DNA from: Agrococcus sediminis
GTDB lineage: Bacteria > Actinomycetota > Actinomycetes > Actinomycetales > Microbacteriaceae
Reading direction: 5' to 3'
NCBI RefSeq assembly: GCF_007923295.1
Contig: NZ_VOIR01000012.1
Span: 372,001 to 436,000, forward strand
Length of the DNA: 64,000 nucleotides
This document shows positions 53,959-63,314 of the stretch, piece by piece. Both the position numbers and the translations under genes were made by a program. Every line of letters starts with the position of its first letter. The stretch's first letter is position 1. Below the pieces are notes generated by a model that was given only the letters and a program-made list of their open reading frames with translations, was not told the DNA's origin and searched no databases.

Positions 53959-54252
53959 ATGAGCAAGCTGGAGCCAGTGCACCCCGGCGAGGTGCTCCAC
54001 GAGGAGTTCCTCGTGCCGCTGGGCGTCACGCAGCACCGGGTCGCGGTCGCGATCGGGGTGCCGCCGCGCCGGATCAACGAGATCGTCCATGGCAAGCGCC
54101 GCCTCACTGCCGACACGGCGCTGCGGCTCGCACGCTACTTCGGCACGTCGGCGCAGTTCTGGGTGAACCTGCAGTCGCGCTTCGACCTCGAGAGCGAGCG
54201 CGACCGCATCGGAGCGCGCCTGGAGGAGATCCGCCCGCTGCAGTCTGCCTGA
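53959..54252 (+). CDS. higA: HigA-type antitoxin (orphan)
   Basis: 97-aa XRE-family antitoxin. PVHPGEVLHEEFLVPLGVTQ and HRVAVAIGVPPRRINEIVHG form the helix-turn-helix, and KRRLTADTALRLARYFGTSA plus QFWVNLQSRFDLE the family's C-terminal part. Full length for HigA. GGAGGAG precedes ATG 53959. No HigB is encoded upstream or downstream apart from five codons, so it is an orphan, possibly a repressor or anti-addiction protein. Confidence 0.9.
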   Translation: MSKLEPVHPGEVLHEEFLVPLGVTQHRVAVAIGVPPRRINEIVHGKRRLTADTALRLARYFGTSAQFWVNLQSRFDLESERDRIGARLEEIRPLQSA

Positions 54253-54276
54253 GGCGCAGCACGTCTCTACATGGGT

Positions 54277-55422
54277 TCAGCCCTGGAGCTCCATCCGGAC
54301 TCGTTCGAGCGCTGCCCGCCAGGGGATGCGCTCCTGCTCCAGCCGCATGTCGCCCTCGTCGCGCAGGCGGTCGAGCGCCGCTTGCTCGTGCGCCTCGAGC
54401 GTCGGGTAGCTGCCGCGCGCCGGCTTCGGTTCGGGCACCCACAGGTCGCGATGCGCGAGCAGCACCGCTTCGTCCATCAGGAGGCTGCGGACCCGCGGCA
54501 GCGCCGTGCGCAGCCGGTGCAGGATCGCGAAGCCATTCGAGTCGAGGTCGCCCCAGTACAGCACCTGAGTCGCCACGATCCAGGGCACCCGCGCGAGCTC
54601 GGCGACCGCGAACCCGGAACCGTGCACCGCAACCACGCCGTCCAACGGCGGCAGCGACAGCAGCGTCTCGAGGTTCTCGAGCACCAGCACCGTCGGGGCG
54701 CCGACCTCCAAACGGGCGAGCTCATCGATCGACGCCCCGAACGAGCGAGGCGCACCGGGCAGCATGTTGTCGTCGAGCAGCCGAGCGCGGAAGAGCTGCT
54801 CAGCGCCGACGACGCCGAGGCTCTCACGCCCGGTCGCGGCGAGCACGAGGGCCGACACGACCGCCCGGTGCGACGCGAACCACTTCGAGTCCACGCCGCG
54901 GATGGGCAGCTGGCGCGGACGCATCCCGTCGACCGGGTGCTCGCAGATCCAGCGTGCCGCGGCGAGCACGGAGGCAAACTCGTCCTCGGCGTAGTCGGCG
55001 AGCGCTGTCGCGTGGGTGCGTGCTGCCGTCGCGACCGCCTGCCCGCCTCCCAGCGCGGCGATCGCGATCGCCACTCGCGATCGCATCCGCGCCCACGCAT
55101 CCGCCGACGCTCGTCCCGCGAACGCGGCCAGGGCGTCCGCCCCCGAGATCGTCACGCGCACCGGCACGGTCTGCGCGCCGACGCGGCTCCACGCCCGCAC
55201 CTCCCACTCCACCTCGACGCCCGGCTCCTCTGCCGCCGTCGCCCAGGCGTCGCGCCACCCGAGCACCGCGCCCGGCAGCTCGAGCGCCTGCCGCTCGGTC
55301 GGCGCGTGGAGCGCGACCCGCACCGTTGCGACGGAGGCAGCCTCTGGATCGCACGCCCAGTCACGCGCACGCGTCGCGACCCGCGAAGCCACGCGCAACC
55401 GCGCCTCATCCACCCCGATCAC
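54277..55422 (-). CDS. jetD: Wadjet anti-plasmid protein JetD (topoisomerase-like nuclease)
   Basis: 381-aa nuclease subunit. RQLPIRGVDSKWFASHRAVV is the diagnostic JetD segment, and the C-terminal Toprim-like domain has LVLENLETLLSL with Glu and VLYWGDLDSNGFAILHRLR with the DxD metal residues. JetD cuts plasmid DNA held by the JetABC SMC complex (established for Wadjet). GTG 55422 overlaps the JetC stop. An N-terminal ~170-residue domain matches the DUF3322 part. Nothing is truncated. Confidence 0.93.
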   Translation of the reverse strand: MIGVDEARLRVASRVATRARDWACDPEAASVATVRVALHAPTERQALELPGAVLGWRDAWATAAEEPGVEVEWEVRAWSRVGAQTVPVRVTISGADALAAFAGRASADAWARMRSRVAIAIAALGGGQAVATAARTHATALADYAEDEFASVLAAARWICEHPVDGMRPRQLPIRGVDSKWFASHRAVVSALVLAATGRESLGVVGAEQLFRARLLDDNMLPGAPRSFGASIDELARLEVGAPTVLVLENLETLLSLPPLDGVVAVHGSGFAVAELARVPWIVATQVLYWGDLDSNGFAILHRLRTALPRVRSLLMDEAVLLAHRDLWVPEPKPARGSYPTLEAHEQAALDRLRDEGDMRLEQERIPWRAALERVRMELQG

Positions 55423-58400
55423 CGGACCTCCGAGAACCCGAGCTGGTCGACCGTCGACTGCCGCTGTGTCGGGTTCTGCACGACGGCCACCCCGCCGATG
55501 TACGGCTCGAGCGTCTGGAGGAGCTTGAGCGGCGTGGCGAGCACCATGTGGAAGCCGAACTCGACGAAGACATCCATCGCCATGCGCGTGTAGGCGCTGT
55601 CAGCCTTGTCGAACGCCTCGTCGAGGATGACGGTGCCGTAGCGGGGCATGTCGGCGCCGTCCTCCGTGAGCTGGTATCGGAGCGCCGCCGCGAGGCAGAA
55701 CACGACGAGCTTCTGCTGCTGTCCGCCGGAGAGCGATGCACCCGAGTCGTAGGTGGCGTGCACGAGGCCCGCGCTATCGACCACCTCTGCGAGGAAGGAC
55801 ACATGCAGGCGCGTGTCGAGGCACAGCTCGCGCCACTTGCGGTCGGCGGCATCGCTCGAGGCGAGCCGCGCCATCAGCTGCGCGAGCACCTCGAAGCGCC
55901 GCTCGGCGGAGGCCGCGTCCTCGTCATCCCAGCTGCCCTCGGCGATCTGCGCCAGCTCGGCAAGGAAGCGCTGCACCACGTCGCCGCGCGTCAGCTTCAC
56001 TCGGATGCGCAAGAACCGGTCGCGGTCGAACTGCGACCGCCCGAGCGACTCGTTGACGGGCGCAATGCGCTCGCGCACCTCCTTCGGCGCATCCAGCAGC
56101 TCCTTGCGCAGGAACCCGACGACGAGGCTCGACTTGTCACGCAGCAGTCGCCGGAAGCTCTGCTCCTGCGAGGGCAGATCGTTGGCCTCGATCGTCACGA
56201 GCAGCGCCCTGAACCCGGCGCGGTCGTCGATGCGGGCGACGAAGTCGGCGGATGCGGCGGCCCACCTGGCCTGGAAGCCGGTCGCCGCCGCGGCGAAGTC
56301 CTGCGCGGCCAGATCGCGCTCGCCGATCGCCCGCTCGCGCTCCCGGCTCAGCCGACCCTCGACCTCGCGGGAGGCGTCGGCGAGCTCGGCCAGAGCGATG
56401 CGACGCCGCATGTCGCGGAAGTGCGCAACGAGTTGCTCGACCGCCTCCGACTCGAGCTCGCCGCGCCCGTCGTCCGCGACGGCTCGCTCTGCCTCGGCGA
56501 TCAGACCGTCAAGCCGCTCGAGCTCGAGCCTCGCCGTCCGCTCCATGGCGACTGCCTCGTCGGCGGCGGCACGGGCGGCGTCTGAGACGGCCCGGGTCTC
56601 CTCGACGGCCGAGGCCGCCCGCTGCAGGTCGCTGCGCGCGCTCGTCAGGGCTGCGCGCTGCCGATGCAGCTGGGCGACGCGCGCACCGGCCGCCTCGGCG
56701 TCGTACTGCTCCCAGGATTCCGACAGCAGCTGCTTCAGCTGCTGCCGCCGACGGATGCTCAGCGAGACCTCCGCCTGCAGCAGCTCGACCTCGCGCGCGG
56801 CCGCTCGCACGTCGGCCTCCGCCTCCAGGTGCTGCGCCACCAGTGCCTCGTGGCGCGCCTCGCTCGATCCGAGCAGCCACCGCGTCGGGTCGTCGACGGC
56901 GAACCGGTCATCCTTCTCGTAGCGGGTGGCCGAGCGCTTCACCTGCCCGCGGATCGTCACCGCGCGAGCGAAGCGGTCGAGCTCATCGGCCGTCTCGACG
57001 CACGCGACGTCGAACTGCTCGGCGAGCCTGTGCGAGAGCCAGTCGTGGAAGCCGCCGGCGCTCACCGTGAGCTTGCGCACCAGGGAGACGTCGCTCGCGA
57101 GCGAGCGCGGCGAGCGAGACGTCGCCTCGACGAGCTCGTAGTCGAGCTTCAACCCGAGCGATGCGCCGTCGATCCAGCGCCGCGCGGCCGTGAGGTGCTC
57201 GGCCCGCACGAGCAGGGTGGTGGCGAGCGGGCGCAGCACCCGCTCGATCGCGCCTGTCCAACGGCGCTCCTCGGGCCTCACGTCGAGCAGCTCGCCGGCG
57301 AAGGGCACCGCTTGCTCCGGCACGCCCAAGTGGGCGGCCAGCCGCGATCGCACGTCGAGCCGACGCGCATCGATGTTGCTCCGGGAGCGCCGCAGCGCCT
57401 GCAGCTCGGCGTCGATGCGCTTGCGCCGGTCGGTCGACTGCGCGAGCCGCTGCACGGCGGGATGCTGCATGTCGAGCTTGGCCGCGGGCTGCCGCAGCTC
57501 GTCGTCGGCCATCGTGCGCAGCTCGACGAACTGCGCCTCGTCGCGCGGCGCCTGCTCGATGCCGACGTCGGCGAGCTGCCGCGTCAGCCGCTCGAGCTGC
57601 GCCCGCCGGTGCGCGACCTCGCGCTGCGCGTCCCCGATGCGTCCGTCGAGCTGCGCCAGGTCAGCTCCGCCCGCGCGGTCGAGCGCCTGCTGCGCCAGCC
57701 GATGATCGTCGGCGGCGGCCGCATCGCCCTCGCGCGCCGCGGCGAGCGCCGCGCGAGCCTGCTGGGCAGCGACGTCGGCGATCGTGCGCTCCTGGCGAGC
57801 GAGCCGCAGCCGCTCCCGCGCCTCGAATGGCCGCACGAGGTCGCGCAGCGCTTCGGCTGCGACGGCGCGGGCGGACGCGTCGTCGTACCGGTCACCGATG
57901 TCGCGCATGACGGCGAGCGCGTCGCGCTGCAGCCGCAGCTCGACGACGTGCTGGTGCGCCGCGTCCAGCTCGCCGAACTGCTGCACAGCATTGTCGGCGA
58001 TCGTGAACGTCTGCGGCCGGTCGAGCATGAACGTGCGGAACAGGTGGTCGAGGCCGCCCAGGTTCTTCGCCGACTGCGTGCGGTGCAGCAGCTGCAGCGC
58101 GTTGTCGCCGCTGATGCCCAGCAGGCTGCCGAGGCGCGCGTAGAACTTCGCGTGCTTGCCGCTCGTGGTGATCACCGCTCGCGGGAACGCGCGCTGGAGC
58201 CCACGCGTGTCGATGCCGTTGGCCTGGCTCGTCACGAAGCCGCGCAGCCGTTCGAGGTCGAGCTCCCCCTGCTCCAGCAGGTAGGCGTCGCGCAGATCGC
58301 TCCTGTCGGTCGACGTGCCCTTCAGGAACATGAGCCTCGCCAGGCTGAGCGACCCATCCGCGCCGTCCCCGTAGCGCAGCAGCACGCCGCTCACGACCGT

Positions 58401-58748
58401 GCCGGGCCGCAGGAACCGGCTGACGACGCGGTCCTGCTCCTCGTCGGCCGTCTTCGACCACGCGCCGCGCACGTAGCTGACGATGCTGCGGTCGCCGCGA
58501 GCGGCACCTGCTCCTTGCGCGGCAGCGTTGAACTGGAGCATGCCGTCGGGCGTGAGCACCGCCGCGATGCCGTCGAGCAGCGAGGACTTGCCGGAGCCCG
58601 AGCCGCCGGTGATCAGATGCCCCTTGCGCGCCACGTGCACCCGATGCAACCCGTCGAAGGTGCCCCAGTTGAGCAGCTGCACCTCGGCGAGTCGCCACTG
58701 CGCGCGCTGCTGCGGGGCCTCGAGGCCGGGGATCTCGAGCATCGTCAT
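55419..58748 (-). CDS. jetC: Wadjet SMC-like ATPase JetC (MukB-like)
   Basis: 1109-aa SMC ATPase. Walker A in residues 48-57 (GGSGSGKSSLLDGIAAVLTP), long coiled coils from ~270 to ~480 and ~630 to ~880, a hinge between them, signature in SYDSGASLSGGQQQ-type form (SLSGGQQQKLVVFCLAAALR), and Walker B VILDEAFDKADSAY. The core of the loop-extruding complex that recognises small circular DNA. ATGA overlap at 58745-58748 with JetB and at 55419-55422 with JetD shows strict stoichiometric translation. Arg/Leu-rich coiled coils as expected. Confidence 0.95.
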   Translation of the reverse strand: MTMLEIPGLEAPQQRAQWRLAEVQLLNWGTFDGLHRVHVARKGHLITGGSGSGKSSLLDGIAAVLTPDGMLQFNAAAQGAGAARGDRSIVSYVRGAWSKTADEEQDRVVSRFLRPGTVVSGVLLRYGDGADGSLSLARLMFLKGTSTDRSDLRDAYLLEQGELDLERLRGFVTSQANGIDTRGLQRAFPRAVITTSGKHAKFYARLGSLLGISGDNALQLLHRTQSAKNLGGLDHLFRTFMLDRPQTFTIADNAVQQFGELDAAHQHVVELRLQRDALAVMRDIGDRYDDASARAVAAEALRDLVRPFEARERLRLARQERTIADVAAQQARAALAAAREGDAAAADDHRLAQQALDRAGGADLAQLDGRIGDAQREVAHRRAQLERLTRQLADVGIEQAPRDEAQFVELRTMADDELRQPAAKLDMQHPAVQRLAQSTDRRKRIDAELQALRRSRSNIDARRLDVRSRLAAHLGVPEQAVPFAGELLDVRPEERRWTGAIERVLRPLATTLLVRAEHLTAARRWIDGASLGLKLDYELVEATSRSPRSLASDVSLVRKLTVSAGGFHDWLSHRLAEQFDVACVETADELDRFARAVTIRGQVKRSATRYEKDDRFAVDDPTRWLLGSSEARHEALVAQHLEAEADVRAAAREVELLQAEVSLSIRRRQQLKQLLSESWEQYDAEAAGARVAQLHRQRAALTSARSDLQRAASAVEETRAVSDAARAAADEAVAMERTARLELERLDGLIAEAERAVADDGRGELESEAVEQLVAHFRDMRRRIALAELADASREVEGRLSRERERAIGERDLAAQDFAAAATGFQARWAAASADFVARIDDRAGFRALLVTIEANDLPSQEQSFRRLLRDKSSLVVGFLRKELLDAPKEVRERIAPVNESLGRSQFDRDRFLRIRVKLTRGDVVQRFLAELAQIAEGSWDDEDAASAERRFEVLAQLMARLASSDAADRKWRELCLDTRLHVSFLAEVVDSAGLVHATYDSGASLSGGQQQKLVVFCLAAALRYQLTEDGADMPRYGTVILDEAFDKADSAYTRMAMDVFVEFGFHMVLATPLKLLQTLEPYIGGVAVVQNPTQRQSTVDQLGFSEVR

Positions 58749-59446
58749 CGCTCCGACTCCTCGTCGCCGGCCGAGACGGGCTCGCGGTCGTCGAGCGCCG
58801 CAGCCCCGCGCTCGATCGCACGCTCATACTCGAGGCGCAGCGCCTCCACGCGCTCGTCGTCGAAGATGAGCCGCAGTGCCGGCGAGATCTCGACCCTCTC
58901 GTCGCCGCCGGCGCGATGGATGAGTCCGAGCTTGTTCATGAGCTTGGTCCAGGAAGCGTTCATGCGGCGCTCGAAGTCGGCGGGGTCGCGCGCCACGCGG
59001 TAGGGCGCGAGCTGCTCGTACACGTCGGCCCGATCGATGAACACGCGTCGTTCCCCGCGCGCGGCCAGGAGGTGCTGACGGAGCACGAGCAGCATCAGCG
59101 TGTCCATGAAGGTCAGCGGTCGCGTGCGTACGGCGAGCGGAACCGCCCGATCGCCGGCGTCGACCGGGCGCACGAACGCGATCTCGTCGGCGCGGTCGAT
59201 CACGAGGTCGAGGAACAGGTCGTGCAGGCGCGAGCGGATCGCGTCGGTGTCGGCCAGCAGAGCGAGCCAGAGCCGGCCGCGGTTGGCGGCTGAGAGGTAG
59301 GGTCCCTGGACCAGCTCGAGGAGCGCACGCCTCGAGTCCTCGCGCAAGCTCCCGACGTCGCCCGGCCACAACGTCGTGAAGCCTGACGACGCATCCGTCT
59401 CCTGCTGGTCGCCCTCGATCGACCCTGGCGTGCGCGCGTCGGTCAT
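58745..59446 (-). CDS. jetB: Wadjet subunit JetB (MukE-like, DUF4194)
   Basis: 233-aa winged-helix kleisin-interacting protein. TLMLLVLRQHLLAARGERRV and FIDRADVYEQLAPYRVARD are typical DUF4194 segments, and MNASWTKLMNKLGLIHRAGG with VEISPALRLIFDDERVEAL ends the domain. It bridges JetA and JetC. Start and stop overlap its neighbours by 4 bases each. Confidence 0.92.
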   Translation of the reverse strand: MTDARTPGSIEGDQQETDASSGFTTLWPGDVGSLREDSRRALLELVQGPYLSAANRGRLWLALLADTDAIRSRLHDLFLDLVIDRADEIAFVRPVDAGDRAVPLAVRTRPLTFMDTLMLLVLRQHLLAARGERRVFIDRADVYEQLAPYRVARDPADFERRMNASWTKLMNKLGLIHRAGGDERVEISPALRLIFDDERVEALRLEYERAIERGAAALDDREPVSAGDEESER

Positions 59447-60897
59447 GTCGGAATCCTCTCGGTGAAGCTGTGGGTGCGCACGCGAGCGCTGCGGCGGGCG
59501 CCGTCGGCCCCCGACCAGGTCACGGACTCCGTCTCATCAGCCGAGACTCTGCCGTGCCGGGCCGCGAGCGTCATGAGTCCGACGACGCTCGCGACCCCCT
59601 GCGTCGCTGACCACTCGTCGAGCAGCGCGGCGACGGTGACGGCAGCCGTGCCGCGCAGCCGGTCGTTGACCACGCCGCTCAGCTCCGCGAAGTCGATCTC
59701 GGTGTCGCGGGCGAGCGCTCGCAGCTGCTCGAGGTCGGCCAGGCCCGGCTGGTGCGCGACGACGTGCACATCGACGGCGAACTCGGAAGGGTCGTGGAAG
59801 GCGAGCGCCCCAAGGCTGGAGAGTTCGACGGAGGTGAGCGGCAGTTCGATCCCGCTGGCGTGGAAGGGCTTGACGTGCTCGGCAGCGCGTTGCGCCGCGG
59901 CGAGCGCGGCGCGTATGGAGCGCTGCAGCGCGCGATCGCGCTGGAAGTCCTGCGACTGCACGTAGCGGCGCAGGCCGCGCGCGAACTCGGCGAGCACGCC
60001 GTGGATCTCGTGGCTGCCGAGCTTGAGCGTGTGCAGGAACGTGCGCAGGAACCGGCGCTCGGCCGTGGTCATCGCATGGCTGAGGTCACGATCGAGGAGG
60101 CTCGCGATGTCGTCCTCGAACGCCTCGCTGCGCTCGGTGTCGAGCACGAGCGCCGAGAACGCGCTGAACGTGAGCCCTTCGTCGGTCTGCTCGATGAGGT
60201 CGACGCCGCGGAAGATCTCCTCGACGACGCTGCGCTGCGACTCGTCGGAGTCGAGCAGGCTCGCCATGAGCTCGTGGTTCAGCTGATCGAAGCGGGCGCG
60301 CACGCGCTGGAAGTCGGAAGGCACGTCCTCGGCCAGCCTGAGGATCTCGGCGACGCGCTCCTTGGCCCGAGCCGCATCGAGCGGTTCGAAGCGGCCCTCG
60401 CCGATCGCCTGGATCTGCGCGTCGATGACGGCTCGCTCTCGCTCGAGCGCCTCCCGGCGGCGGGTGCCGTCCGGGTCGGTCTCGACAGCGAGCCGCTGCA
60501 CCTGATCGCGGATCGTCATCAGCCTCGACTCGGTCGCCGTCGCTCGCGGCTGCTCGATCTGCTCGAAGATGCGGATCGCGCGCAGCGCCTCCGAGGAGAG
60601 CTCTACCGTCTCTGCTCGCGCCGCCGGTGCGGGGCGTCGGACGAGCCAGCCCGCCGAGCGCCAGGCCGCGGCGTACGCGACGCCGGTCTGCGGCAGCGCG
60701 AAGTGCGACCGCAGCGCGTCGAGGTCGGCGTCGAGCAGGTCGACGAACTCCTCCGCCGGCATGCGGCGGGTCTGTCCGCCGAGGTGCCTCGAGAGGAGCG
60801 CGACGATGATCGGCGCGTGCTCCGCGCGCAGCAGCGCGAACGCGGCGTCGGTGTCGACCAGGCGCCGCAGGCGCAGTGCCGCCCCGAGCGCCGTCAC
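59443..60897 (-). CDS. jetA: Wadjet kleisin subunit JetA (DUF3375)
   Basis: 484-aa MukF/kleisin-like protein, first gene of the operon. The start VTALGAALRLRRLVDTDAAF and ALLRAEHAPIIVALLSRHLG is the standard DUF3375 beginning, with MPAEEFVDLLDADLDALRSH next. The central EPLDAARAKERVAEILRLAE and VRARFDQLNHELMASLLDSD segments and FRGVDLIEQTDEGLTFSAF are also family features. GTG 60897 is selected because GAGGCGAGG lies just upstream and the family begins here; the open frame continues to 60975. Divergent from the Fic gene by ~290 bp. Confidence 0.9.
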   Translation of the reverse strand: MTALGAALRLRRLVDTDAAFALLRAEHAPIIVALLSRHLGGQTRRMPAEEFVDLLDADLDALRSHFALPQTGVAYAAAWRSAGWLVRRPAPAARAETVELSSEALRAIRIFEQIEQPRATATESRLMTIRDQVQRLAVETDPDGTRRREALERERAVIDAQIQAIGEGRFEPLDAARAKERVAEILRLAEDVPSDFQRVRARFDQLNHELMASLLDSDESQRSVVEEIFRGVDLIEQTDEGLTFSAFSALVLDTERSEAFEDDIASLLDRDLSHAMTTAERRFLRTFLHTLKLGSHEIHGVLAEFARGLRRYVQSQDFQRDRALQRSIRAALAAAQRAAEHVKPFHASGIELPLTSVELSSLGALAFHDPSEFAVDVHVVAHQPGLADLEQLRALARDTEIDFAELSGVVNDRLRGTAAVTVAALLDEWSATQGVASVVGLMTLAARHGRVSADETESVTWSGADGARRSARVRTHSFTERIPT

Positions 60898-61123
60898 AAG
60901 CCTCGCCTCATGGCTCCATCCTGGCTGAGGCGGGTGACACGGTCGCTCGCTCCACGCCGACCCGCGCATCGACACCCGTCGTAGCGATCAGATCTATCGT
61001 TTGAGTTCGAGGGTACGACTCCGAACGGGAGGACGGCGCACCCCGCGAGGAGCCGCCCGACCGCGTCGCGTAGCGGCCGGGCCGCTGTCCCCAGCACCTG
61101 TCGACGTCGCGAACATATCCGGC

Positions 61124-61161
61124 GAACGTGTTAACTTCTTGGCTGTTTGGGTAACACATTC
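61124..61161. promoter_or_regulatory. Inverted repeat in the jetA/fic intergenic region
   Basis: GAACGTGTTA (61124-61133) and TAACACATTC (61152-61161) are inverted copies with one mismatch, 18 bases apart, in the AT-richest part of the 289-bp divergent region. On the minus strand TATGTT (61117-61112) might be a -10 for jetA. A shared regulator of the defence genes is possible. No other feature was seen in 60898-61185. Confidence 0.45.
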
Positions 61162-61185
61162 GACCGAAGTGTTGAGGAAGCCGAC

Positions 61186-62250
61186 ATGTCATCGTGGACC
61201 CCGCACGAACCGTACAACGACCTGCCGCCACGTCCGCGCCCTGTCCAGCCTCCCAGCACGCTGCTGCTCGAGGCGGCAAGCGCACTGGGGCGCGCGGATG
61301 AGGCAGCTCGCTCCATTCCGAATCCGGGCGTGCTCGCGGCCGTCGTTCCGATCTTGGAGGCGCAGGCCTCTTCGGCCATCGAGAACATCGTCACCACCAG
61401 CGACGAGCTCCTGCGCGAGGCCGCGGGAGTCGGAACTCCGACTCCCGCAACCACCGAAGCCCTGCGGGCACGAAGCGCACTGATCGTAGGCGTGGACGCA
61501 CTCCGTGCTCGGCCCGTCTCCCCCGCGATGGCGACCCTCGTCGCCGATGAGCTCATGGGTCATTCGATGCAGTTCCGGCGGGGAGGTGGCGTCTACATCG
61601 GTCGTCCAGACGGAACGCGCGTCTACACGCCCCCAGAGGGCCACGAGCGGATCGCCTCACTGCTCGATGAGTGGGCGACCTACGTGCACGATGCATCGGT
61701 CGACCCGCTCACTCGGATGGCGCTCAGCCACTACCAGTTCGAGGCGATCCACCCGTTCCACGACGGCAACGGGCGAACGGGCCGCATCCTGAACCAACTT
61801 CTGCTCATCGAGAGCGGCCTGATCGAGCAGCCCGTGCTCTATCTGTCCGGCATGATCAACCACCGGCGGCGCGACTACTACGAGCGCCTGCTCGCCGTCA
61901 CCGCAGAGGACGCATGGGAGCCGTGGCTCGAATTCATGCTGCTCGCGGTTCGCGATGGCTCCCACTGGTCGCTCGAGAGAGCCGTTCGCGTTCGCGCTGC
62001 CTTCACGACGGCCGCCGAAGAGATCGATCGTGTCCTGCCGAACGGGGTGAGCACGAAATTCGTCGACGTCCTCTTCCGCAACGCCTACGTCACCATCCGT
62101 GACGTCGTGGAGGCTTGCGGCGTCACGCGCCAGACCGCTTCGAACTGGCTCCATCGGCTGAGCGATAGCGGCCTGATGACGGAACTGCCATCAGGCCGCA
62201 CGAAGGCCTTCGTGAATCGGCCGTTCCTCGCCGCACTCGTCGAGGACTGA
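61186..62250 (+). CDS. Fic family protein with N-terminal inhibitory motif
   Basis: 354-aa Fic protein. The active loop is HPFHDGNGRTGR, intact and predicted AMP-transferring. The N-terminal SSAIENIVTTSDELL carries the (S/T)xxxE(G/N) autoinhibitory helix of class II Fic proteins. A C-terminal winged helix (RNAYVTIRDVVEACGVTRQTA split by Ser/Asn) is a DNA-binding-like domain of the Fic/DUF4172-type group. TGAGGAAG precedes ATG 61186. It lies beside Wadjet and may be part of the same defence cluster; its target is unknown. Less GC-rich than the flanks by eye. Confidence 0.9.
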   Translation: MSSWTPHEPYNDLPPRPRPVQPPSTLLLEAASALGRADEAARSIPNPGVLAAVVPILEAQASSAIENIVTTSDELLREAAGVGTPTPATTEALRARSALIVGVDALRARPVSPAMATLVADELMGHSMQFRRGGGVYIGRPDGTRVYTPPEGHERIASLLDEWATYVHDASVDPLTRMALSHYQFEAIHPFHDGNGRTGRILNQLLLIESGLIEQPVLYLSGMINHRRRDYYERLLAVTAEDAWEPWLEFMLLAVRDGSHWSLERAVRVRAAFTTAAEEIDRVLPNGVSTKFVDVLFRNAYVTIRDVVEACGVTRQTASNWLHRLSDSGLMTELPSGRTKAFVNRPFLAALVED

Positions 62251-62291
62251 TCGTGCCCACAGGAACTCGGACCGATCAGGCCTGAGCCGGG

Positions 62292-63188
62292 TCACACCGT
62301 CGCCCTCGACAGGTGCGGGTGCTCTGCGACGAGCGACCGGATCCCGTCGGTGATGACGCGCACCCGCAGGAGCTCGGTGAGGTCGCGCGGCACGACGAGC
62401 CAGTAGGTGCGGCGGATGCGCAGCTCCTCCGGGAGCACGCCCACGAGCTCCGGGTCGGCGCCGCCGATGTAGGTCGGCAGGAGCGCCACGCCGAGGCCGG
62501 CGCGCGCGGCGCTGTGCTGGCCGGTGATGTTGTTGGTCTGCAGCCGCGCGTGGGCGCGCGGCAGCAGCTCGTCGAGGATGCGCAGGGGCGCCACGTCGAG
62601 CAGCGCCTCGACGTACCAGATGAGGTCGTGGGCGCGCCGCAGCTCTTCGACCGTGACCGGGGTGCCGTGGCGCTCGAGGTAGGCGCGCGAGGCGTAGCAG
62701 CGCAGCTCGTAGTCGGCCAGGTGCTGCACCGCCGCGGCGCGCGGCGAGGGCCGCTCGAGCGTGACGGCGACGTCGAAGTCGCGCGCGGTGATGAGGTCGT
62801 GGCTCGTCGCGGTGATCACCTCGACCGAGAGGCCCGGATGCGCGTCGAGCAGCGGCCGCAGGCCCGGCACGAGCACGTTGGCGCCGAAGCCGTCGGGCGC
62901 GAGCAGCCGCGCGGTGCCGCTCAGGTCCCCGGCGCGCGAGACGACCGCCTCGAGCGCCCGCGCCATGCTCGACTCGACCGCCTCCGCGTGCGGCAGCACG
63001 AGCCGCGCGGGCTCGGTGATGCGCCAGCCCTGCGGCGTGCGGTCGAACATCCGCACGCCGAGCTCCTGCTCGAGCCGGCTGATGCGCCGCGACACCGTCG
63101 TCTCGTCGACCTGCAGGCGGGCGGCGGCGTCGCGCAGCCGGCCCGTGCGGGCCACCTCGAGCAGGTAGCGCAGGTTCTCGGCGTCCAT
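62292..63188 (-). CDS. LysR family transcriptional regulator
   Basis: 298-aa LysR regulator. Helix-turn-helix at residues 5-60: LRYLLEVARTGRLRDAAARL, then VDETTVSRRISRLEQELGVR and MFDRTPQGWRITEPARL. The C-terminal PBP2 ligand domain has two lobes, ending TYWLVVPRDLTELLRVRV. Divergent from an iron-containing alcohol dehydrogenase gene by ~125 bp, so it probably regulates it. The ATG at 63188 is taken from the family N-terminus. Confidence 0.9.
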   Translation of the reverse strand: MDAENLRYLLEVARTGRLRDAAARLQVDETTVSRRISRLEQELGVRMFDRTPQGWRITEPARLVLPHAEAVESSMARALEAVVSRAGDLSGTARLLAPDGFGANVLVPGLRPLLDAHPGLSVEVITATSHDLITARDFDVAVTLERPSPRAAAVQHLADYELRCYASRAYLERHGTPVTVEELRRAHDLIWYVEALLDVAPLRILDELLPRAHARLQTNNITGQHSAARAGLGVALLPTYIGGADPELVGVLPEELRIRRTYWLVVPRDLTELLRVRVITDGIRSLVAEHPHLSRATV

Positions 63189-63232
63189 GCATCCATTCTG
63201 CACTTCTGCAGTCGAGTCTGCGCGTTTGGGCG

Positions 63233-63261
63233 TTGACGCCTGCATCCGCGCATCCCAGGCT
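63233..63261 (+). promoter_or_regulatory. Candidate promoter of the alcohol dehydrogenase gene
   Basis: TTGACG (63233-63238) with CAGGCT (63256-63261) at 17-base spacing, 54 bp before the GTG. LysR sites (T-n11-A) are likely in the CTGCACTTCTGCAG region at 63198-63211, which is nearly palindromic. Confidence 0.35.
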
Positions 63262-63314
63262 GGGAGCATCCATCCCCGTCCTGCGGGGCCGAGAACCACG
63301 AAGGCGTGCACCCG

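Noticed and set aside
53959-54252. Toxin-antitoxin pair made of HigA with the neighbouring Fic protein
   Set aside because: The genes are 7 kb apart with the Wadjet operon between, and HigA partners are RelE-fold toxins.
55419-58748. Housekeeping SMC or RecN/SbcC ATPase
   Set aside because: The linked DUF3375, DUF4194 and JetD genes define it as Wadjet JetC.
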